11,678 nucleotides of DNA from assembly GCA_007127575.1 (NCBI GenBank), contig SKZC01000117.1:1-11678 (forward strand), given 5' to 3'. This document shows positions 7,533 to 11,678 of this stretch, one piece after another. How positions within the stretch are numbered: the first letter of the stretch is position 1; every line of letters starts with the position of its first letter. Made by a program: the position numbers and the translations under genes. A model generated the notes under the pieces. The model did no database searches. It was not told the origin of the DNA and saw only the letters and a list, made by a program, of their open reading frames with translations. The stretch is from Gemmatimonadota bacterium. GTDB lineage: Bacteria > Gemmatimonadota > Gemmatimonadetes > Longimicrobiales > Gaopeijiaceae.

Positions 7533-7691
7533 ATGAAGACCCTCACCATGGCGCTGGGCCTCCTCACTCCGAGGGGCCGCCTCCTCGCTTCCGGCAGCTA
7601 CGACGCGCTTCTGGAGACCAGCCCTCGGTTCCGGGCCATGGCCCGGAGCGGGACCGCCACCGGATCCGGCGGGGGGGGGACGCCCCCGTGA
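7533..7691 (+). CDS. Mini-ORF resembling the C-terminal tail of an ABC exporter (remnant)
   Basis: A 52-codon ORF. Residues 13-38 (TPRGRLLASGSYDALLETSP, then RFRAMARSG) closely resemble the last segment of ABC exporter nucleotide-binding domains, where 'G-R-hydrophobic-x-x-x-G-S/T-H/Y-D/E-x-L-L' follows the H-loop. The Walker A, signature and Walker B motifs are absent, so it cannot be an active ATPase. It lies 37 bp after the epimerase. GGAAGGCGG stands about 10 bases before ATG 7533; ATG 7548 is an alternative start. Its TGA overlaps the GTG of the next gene in the sequence GTGA (7688-7691), a classic coupling arrangement. Probably it is what remains of a deleted MsbA-like exporter, possibly kept because its translation helps start the downstream gene. 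Whether a peptide accumulates is unknown. Confidence 0.5.
   Translation: MKTLTMALGLLTPRGRLLASGSYDALLETSPRFRAMARSGTATGSGGGGTPP
7671..7687 (+). promoter_or_regulatory. Nine-G tract and GC hairpin abutting the downstream start
   Basis: Nine consecutive G (7671-7679) are followed by ACG and five C (7683-7687), directly against the GTG start at 7688. GGGGG (7675-7679) can pair with CCCCC (7683-7687) around a three-base loop, which could hide the start region unless ribosomes arrive from the upstream mini-ORF. The G tract is also a slippage-prone homopolymer. The sequence is seen directly; the regulatory role is inference. Confidence 0.35.
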
Positions 7692-9604
7692 GCGCCACCA
7701 TGGTTCTTGCGGCCTCGGGGGCTGTAGCCCTTCTCCTCTCCGCTCTTCTCACCGCCGGAGTGCGGCGCGCGGCCCTACGGTACCGGTGGGTGGTGGGGGT
7801 CCGGGAGGACCGATGGCATCGGGAGCCCAAGCCCGCGCTGGGCGGCGTGGCCATCGTGGCCTCCTTCCTCATGGCCGGGGGAGGGGGCGTCCTCCTCCTC
7901 CGGGGCCCGGAGGTGATCCGGGTGCACCTGGACCCGGCCCTCCACGTCTGGACCCCCCTGGAGGGGCTGTTGCTGGCCGGGGTCCTCCTCTTCGTGGTAG
8001 GGCTGGTGGACGACCTTCGGCCCCTGGGTCCCGGCGTGAAGCTGGTGGCCCAGGTGGGGGGAGCCGGGATCCTGGTGGCCAGCGGAGTCCTCCTCCAGCT
8101 CACCGGGGTCTACCCCCTGGACGTGGCCCTCACCTTCCTCTGGATCGTGGGGGTGACCAACGCCCTGAACCTCCTGGACAACATGGATGGGTTGGCGGGA
8201 GGCGTGGCCTGCATCGCGGCCCTCTTCCTGGGAGTGATCTTCGTTCTGGAGGGGCTCCCCCAGCTCGCCCTGGTGGCTTTCGTCTTGGCCGGCTCCGTGG
8301 CGGGGTTCCTGGTCCACAACCATCCGCCGGCCCGGATCTTCATGGGAGACTCAGGGGCCCTCTTTCTGGGGGTGTTCCTGGCCGGGCTGGCCCTCTCCCC
8401 CGCCGCGGGAGGGGGACGGGGCGTCCTTACCGTGGTGGCCGTTCCTGTTCTCCTCCTCGCGGTTCCCATCCTGGACACCGCGTTGGTCACCGCTGCCCGC
8501 CTGGCCGAGGGGCGTCCCCTCTCCCAGGGCGGCAGGGACCACTTGAGCCACCGGCTGGTCCGCTTGGGGATTTCCGAACGGAGGGCCGTATACACGCTCT
8601 GGGCCCTGGCGGCCATGGGTGGCGGAGTGGGGCTCCTCCTCCGCACGGAAGAGCGGCACCTGGCCCTTTTCCTGGTGGGCCTCCTCTGCCTGGGGTTTCT
8701 GGCCGGGGGAGCCTTCCTTCTCCGGGTGGGACTCCGGGAGCGAGTGGAAGGGGGATGGGGGCTCCGGAGCTTCGTCCACCAGGCGGATGCCTGGCACCAA
8801 CGCGTTCCCGTCCTCCGGGTGTCGGCGGATGCCGCCGCCGTGCTCCTGGCCTTCTACGCCGCCTACCTCGTCCGTTGGGACCCCCCGCAGCTCCAGGAGG
8901 AGCTCACCTACTTCCAGGAAGCTCTTCCGCTGGTGGTGGCCGCCAAGCTGGCCGTCTTCGCCGGAGCCGGGTTCTACCGGCCTCGCCTCCCGAAGCCGGT
9001 TCCCCTGGCGGGACGTCTCGTGATGGGGAGTCTCCTGGGCTCGGTGGTGGCGGTGGCTCTCTCTCTCATGGTGGTGGGATTCGGGCTTTCCCGGGGGGTT
9101 GTAGCGGTGGACCTTCTCCTCTGCACCCTCTTCCTGGCAGCCCTCCGGGGGGTGGAGTGGGCCTCGCTGACAGTCCGACCTTCAGCCCCTGGAGACCATC
9201 GTCGACCCGCCATCGTCGCCGGCTCTCCGGAGGAAGTCCAGCTTCTCCTCCAGATGGTGCAACTCCGCCCGGAGCTTCGCCTATCCCCGGAGGCGGTTTG
9301 GACTCCGGAGGGAGAGGCCCAGAGCGATCCCGAGACGGCCCGAGGCGCGGCCGGTAGAGATGGGGGCCACGAACCCTCCGGGCCGGAGGGGGTGGAGGGA
9401 AGCCTCCGGCTGTACCGGGGATGGAGCGGGCTAGCTCGAGCCGTGGAGGAGACGGAGGCGCGGATCATGGTGACGTTGAACGGGGGTGACGAGGCGCCGG
9501 TGCCCTTGGAGGCATGGGAGGAGAACGGGCCGGACCGCCCCCGGCTCCGCCGCTACCGTCTGGACCTGAATCTGGTGCCGGTAGAGGAGGACGAAGTGGG
9601 GTGA
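7688..9604 (+). CDS. Fusion: polyprenyl-phosphate sugar-1-phosphate transferase (WecA/MraY type) + CapD/WbpM N-terminal module
   Basis: A 638-residue membrane protein. Residues 1-350 form a full PNPT-family enzyme, which transfers a sugar-1-phosphate from a UDP-sugar to undecaprenyl phosphate on the cytoplasmic face. It shows many hydrophobic spans, the Mg-binding D108-D109, N161-L-L-D164-N-M-D167-G-L, MGDSG with D221, PILDT, and DHLSHRL (284-290) at the place of the WecA-type histidine motif. From about 378 a second module begins (RVSADAAAVLLAFYAAYLVR...GAGFYRPRLP) with about four membrane spans to 490. A degenerate Rossmann-like part follows (RPAIVAGSPEEVQLLLQ), resembling the N-terminal half of CapD/WbpM/WbaP proteins. 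The catalytic epimerase or bacterial sugar-transferase domain expected after it is absent; the protein ends at EEDEVG. GTG 7688 overlaps the previous TGA; ATG 7700 is an alternative start. It probably starts the lipid-linked repeat unit of this locus. Confidence 0.88.
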   Translation: MSATMVLAASGAVALLLSALLTAGVRRAALRYRWVVGVREDRWHREPKPALGGVAIVASFLMAGGGGVLLLRGPEVIRVHLDPALHVWTPLEGLLLAGVLLFVVGLVDDLRPLGPGVKLVAQVGGAGILVASGVLLQLTGVYPLDVALTFLWIVGVTNALNLLDNMDGLAGGVACIAALFLGVIFVLEGLPQLALVAFVLAGSVAGFLVHNHPPARIFMGDSGALFLGVFLAGLALSPAAGGGRGVLTVVAVPVLLLAVPILDTALVTAARLAEGRPLSQGGRDHLSHRLVRLGISERRAVYTLWALAAMGGGVGLLLRTEERHLALFLVGLLCLGFLAGGAFLLRVGLRERVEGGWGLRSFVHQADAWHQRVPVLRVSADAAAVLLAFYAAYLVRWDPPQLQEELTYFQEALPLVVAAKLAVFAGAGFYRPRLPKPVPLAGRLVMGSLLGSVVAVALSLMVVGFGLSRGVVAVDLLLCTLFLAALRGVEWASLTVRPSAPGDHRRPAIVAGSPEEVQLLLQMVQLRPELRLSPEAVWTPEGEAQSDPETARGAAGRDGGHEPSGPEGVEGSLRLYRGWSGLARAVEETEARIMVTLNGGDEAPVPLEAWEENGPDRPRLRRYRLDLNLVPVEEDEVG

Positions 9605-9709
9605 GGAGTATGTTCGGGGTTCAGGGGGGCGCGGATGTCCAGCCCTCTTCCCGAAGGTGGAAATCCAACTGGCCCACCTCACCCACTGTCACATATCTTT
9701 GCACCCGCT
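9605..9709 (+). promoter_or_regulatory. Gap before lhgO; possible leaderless promoter
   Basis: This 105-bp gap lies between the fusion gene and lhgO. AGGGGGG at 9623-9629 is five bases before an in-frame ATG at 9635, which would give a 25-residue extension atypical for the LhgO family. At the preferred ATG 9710 there is no Shine-Dalgarno. CATATC/TATCTT at about 9692-9699 sits where the -10 box of a leaderless transcript would be, but no good -35 accompanies it. Confidence 0.3.
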
Positions 9710-10984
9710 ATGGCCACGTCTCCTCCTTCTCGCCAACCCGACCTTCTGGTCATCGGTGGCGGAGTGGTGGGGTTGGCGGTGGCCCGTGCATGGAGCCACC
9801 GGAACCCGTCGGACCGGATCGTGGTGCTGGAGAAGGAAGGGGCTCCGGGGCTCCACGCCAGCGGGCGGAACAGCGGGGTCCTCCACGCCGGCTTCTACTA
9901 CGAGCCGGGGAGCTTGAAGGCCCGGCTCACCCGGGAAGGCAATCGGCGGTGGAAGGAGTTCTGTCGGGAGCGGGGACTTCCTCTCCGGGAGACGGGAAAA
10001 CTCCTCCTCCCCACCCGCCCCTCGGAGTTGGACGCCTTCCCTCTCCTCCTGGTGCGAGCCCGGGAGAACGAGGTGCCCCTCCGGGAGATCACCGCTGCGG
10101 AGGCCCGGGAAATCGAGCCCCGTGCCCTTGGCCTGGCCCGGGCCCTTTATTCCCCGGAGACGGCGGTGGTAGATCCGGGGGCCACGGTAGCGGCGCTGGC
10201 CCGGGACACGGAGGCCCGGGGGGTAGAGGTGCTGTGGGGCGTCCGCTTCGTCGGCAACCGGGGCGGTCGGGGGGATTCCCGTCCCAGCGTTCGGCTATCC
10301 GACGGCCGAACCGTGACCCCGGGCTTCATTGTGAACGCCGCCGGCCTCCAGGCGGACCAGGTGGCCCGGGCCTTCGGCTATTCCCGCCACCACCGGATCC
10401 TGCCCTTCCGGGGTTCGTACCTCCTCTCGGCCAACGGGGACCGGCCCGTAGGGTGCTGTCTCTATCCCGTTCCGGATCTCTCCGTCCCCTTCCTGGGGAT
10501 TCACCTCACCCCCACGGCGGAGGGGGGTGAAAAGATCGGCCCGTCGGCCCGCCCGGCCCTCTGGAGAGAGCACTACGGGGGCCTCCGAGGGTTTCGCCCC
10601 GGGGAGACGGCGGAGATCGGGTGGAGGCAGCTTCGCCTCCTGGCCCGAAACGCCTTCGGGTTCCGGTTTCTGGCCCGGGAGGCGATCCGGACGGGGCGGC
10701 GGAGGGTGATGGTGGAGCGGGCCGCCGGGCTCGCCATGGGGGTGAAGGAGGAGGACTACCGGCGCTGGGGTCGCCCCGGGATCCGGGCCCAACTGGTGAA
10801 CACCCGGGAGAGCCGCCTGGAGATGGACTTTCGGGTGGAAGGGGATGAGCGGTCCCTGCATATCCTCAATGCCGTCTCCCCGGGCTTCACCTGCGCCCTT
10901 CCCTTCGGCGAGCTCCTGGTGGATCGGGTGCTGGAGGGACGGGCCATGGCCGGCCCGGACGCTTCCGACGCCGCTGGGACCTGA
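9710..10984 (+). CDS. lhgO: L-2-hydroxyglutarate oxidase/dehydrogenase
   Basis: A complete 424-residue FAD-dependent oxidoreductase of the DAO family that oxidises L-2-hydroxyglutarate to 2-oxoglutarate, typically passing electrons to the membrane quinone pool. The FAD-binding motif G16-G-G18-V-V-G21 (LLVIGGGVVGLAVARAW) is followed by VVLEKE with the ribose-binding Glu. The family signature SGRNSGVLHAGFYYEPGSLK (51-70) is nearly exact. Later signatures are NAAGLQADQVA, PFRGSYL, GIHLTPTAEGGEKIGP and NAVSPGFTCALPFGELLVD near the end. Length and N-terminus fit ATG 9710. The frame extends to ATG 9635, which has a G-rich ribosome site but gives a Pro/Gly-rich extension. The gene is unrelated in function to the polysaccharide genes and marks the return to core metabolism. 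Confidence 0.95.
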   Translation: MATSPPSRQPDLLVIGGGVVGLAVARAWSHRNPSDRIVVLEKEGAPGLHASGRNSGVLHAGFYYEPGSLKARLTREGNRRWKEFCRERGLPLRETGKLLLPTRPSELDAFPLLLVRARENEVPLREITAAEAREIEPRALGLARALYSPETAVVDPGATVAALARDTEARGVEVLWGVRFVGNRGGRGDSRPSVRLSDGRTVTPGFIVNAAGLQADQVARAFGYSRHHRILPFRGSYLLSANGDRPVGCCLYPVPDLSVPFLGIHLTPTAEGGEKIGPSARPALWREHYGGLRGFRPGETAEIGWRQLRLLARNAFGFRFLAREAIRTGRRRVMVERAAGLAMGVKEEDYRRWGRPGIRAQLVNTRESRLEMDFRVEGDERSLHILNAVSPGFTCALPFGELLVDRVLEGRAMAGPDASDAAGT

Positions 10985-11038
10985 AATCTCCTCCCTCCCG
11001 CCCGGAATGAATGGGATACGGTTCACCGGGCTCCGGCA

Positions 11039-11067
11039 TTGAAGTCGAAGGGTTCCCACTCTATACT
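11039..11067 (+). promoter_or_regulatory. Sigma70-like promoter for rpmE-prfA
   Basis: TTGAAG at 11039-11044 and TATACT at 11062-11067 are separated by exactly 17 bases. They match the housekeeping consensus at four and five of six positions. Transcription would begin near 11074, leaving a leader of about 60 bases before rpmE. It is the clearest promoter in the window and lies in the 152-bp gap after lhgO, implying that the ribosomal genes are transcribed separately. Confidence 0.7.
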
Positions 11068-11136
11068 ACAAAGTCTCAGACGGAACCCGGGGTGCTCCTG
11101 GGGCCGTCCCTGCGTTCAGGAGCCGGAGTTCGGACC

Positions 11137-11352
11137 ATGAAGCCTGGGATCCATCCCGAATACAAGCCCGCCCAGATCAGTTGCGCCTGCGGGAACGTCA
11201 TCGAAACCCGTTCCACCCGGGAACAGATCAGCGTGGAGATCTGTTCCCACTGCCATCCCTTCTACACCGGGAAACAGAAGCTGGTGGACACCGCCGGCCG
11301 GGTGGAGCGCTTCAAGCGGAAGTACGGAGAAACGGGCGGGTCGAAGGACTGA
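11137..11352 (+). CDS. rpmE: 50S ribosomal protein L31 (zinc-binding type)
   Basis: A complete 71-residue L31, a small protein of the large ribosomal subunit that contributes to the bridge between subunits. It begins MKPGIHPEYKPAQISCACGN and carries all four zinc-ligand cysteines (C16, C18, C36, C39), so it is the zinc-containing paralogue and not the Cys-less zinc-starvation form. CSHCHPFYTGKQKLVDTAGR and VERFKRKY are family signatures. The frame is open further upstream, but the start at 11137 is fixed by family length and by GGAG at 11125-11128, eight bases upstream. It is followed after 29 bp by prfA, a common bacterial gene order. Confidence 0.97.
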   Translation: MKPGIHPEYKPAQISCACGNVIETRSTREQISVEICSHCHPFYTGKQKLVDTAGRVERFKRKYGETGGSKD

Positions 11353-11381
11353 GCCCCTCCGCTCCGGCTGTTCCGGGACCG

Positions 11382-11678
11382 GTGAAGGACTCGTTTCTGG
11401 ACGACCGGTTGGAGAAGCGTCTGGCCGATGCGGTGGAGCGGTTCCAGGAGGTGAATCTGGCGCTGGCCGACCCTCAGCTCACCGAGGATCTGGACCGGAT
11501 GCGGGAGCTGGGTCGGGAACGAGCCGAGCTGGAGCCCGTGGCAGAACTGGCCGAAACCCTCCAGGGACTTCAGGAGGAGCTCCGAGGAACCCGGGAAGTG
11601 GCTCGCGAGGCCCAGGAGCCCGAGCTCCGGGCCATGGCCGAGGAGGAGCTTCGTCGTCTGGAAGCCCGGGGCGAAGAG
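11382..11678 (+). CDS. prfA: Peptide chain release factor 1, N-terminal part (continues past window)
   Basis: The first 99 codons of release factor 1, which recognises UAA and UAG and triggers peptide release; the gene is cut by the right edge. The visible part is the helical N-terminal domain: RLEKRLADAVERFQEVNLAL, LADPQLTEDLDRMRELGRER, then ELEPVAEL and PELRAMAEEELRRLEARGEE, matching the family's order of blocks. The PxT anticodon-like and GGQ motifs lie beyond the edge. GTG 11382 (VKDSFLDDRLEK) is the best start by family length; only a weak CGGGACC stands before it. It is probably co-transcribed with rpmE from the promoter near 11039. RF2 is less likely because of the L31 context and the N-terminal pattern. 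Confidence 0.92.
   Translation, partial: MKDSFLDDRLEKRLADAVERFQEVNLALADPQLTEDLDRMRELGRERAELEPVAELAETLQGLQEELRGTREVAREAQEPELRAMAEEELRRLEARGEE

Noticed and set aside
6425..7567. Minus-strand frame of 380 codons opposite the epimerase
   Set aside because: No family motifs; antisense shadow of a clear SDR enzyme.
7786..9357. Plus-strand frame of 523 codons overlapping the membrane fusion gene
   Set aside because: Almost entirely Gly, Pro, Arg and Ser; a shadow of the real gene, whose PNPT motifs are intact.
10985..11038. Intrinsic terminator after lhgO
   Set aside because: No stable hairpin followed by a T run was found there, or after any other gene in the window.
1..11678. CRISPR arrays, tRNA or rRNA genes, insertion sequences, att sites
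   Set aside because: No regularly spaced repeats, tRNA-like cloverleaf sequence, transposase motifs or flanking terminal repeats were seen on either strand.

Overview
The window is GC-rich bacterial DNA with genes packed on both strands. Most of it is a surface-polysaccharide (O-antigen, capsule or exopolysaccharide type) locus. At the right end it runs into conserved chromosomal genes: lhgO, rpmE and the start of prfA. Very high G/C at third codon positions, a complete zinc-type L31 and a WecA/TagO-type sugar-phosphate transferase fit a GC-rich environmental lineage such as Gemmatimonadota. That taxonomic guess is weak and rests on composition and gene content only.

Left part (1-3253): two divergent transcription units share a gap of about 150 bp. 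On the minus strand, one uninterrupted reading frame from 1846 to the left edge encodes two GT4 glycosyltransferases joined end to end; the second is cut by the edge. On the plus strand, 2000-3253 encodes a third GT4 enzyme. Codon use here looks more relaxed (more A/T-ending codons) than further right.

Junction (3254-3734): no intact gene. On the minus strand there is a gene-like stretch in two reading frames, which looks like the decayed 3' end of a gene ending at 3297.

Central operon (3735-9604, plus strand): a nucleotide-sugar dehydrogenase (UDP-GlcNAc/UDP-ManNAc 6-dehydrogenase type), a GT4 glycosyltransferase, an SDR nucleotide-sugar epimerase/decarboxylase, a 52-codon ORF that looks like the tail of an ABC exporter, and an unusual 638-residue membrane protein. 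The last fuses a WecA/MraY-like polyprenyl-phosphate sugar-1-phosphate transferase to the N-terminal half of a CapD/WbpM/WbaP-type protein. A plausible joint job is this: the dehydrogenase and epimerase make an acidic UDP-sugar, the fusion protein loads the first sugar-1-phosphate onto undecaprenyl phosphate, and the GT4 enzymes extend the lipid-linked glycan. No intact flippase, polymerase or ABC exporter lies in the window; the exporter-tail fragment suggests one was lost.

Right part (9605-11678, plus strand): L-2-hydroxyglutarate oxidase (lhgO), then a good sigma70-like promoter driving rpmE and prfA (partial). This marks the end of the polysaccharide locus.

Most distinctive points: the tandem GT4-GT4 fusion with an internal ribosome-site-like start at 688; the sugar-phosphate transferase/CapD-N fusion lacking a second catalytic domain; and the ABC-tail mini-ORF joined to it by a 4-bp GTGA overlap beside a 9-G tract and a GC hairpin.
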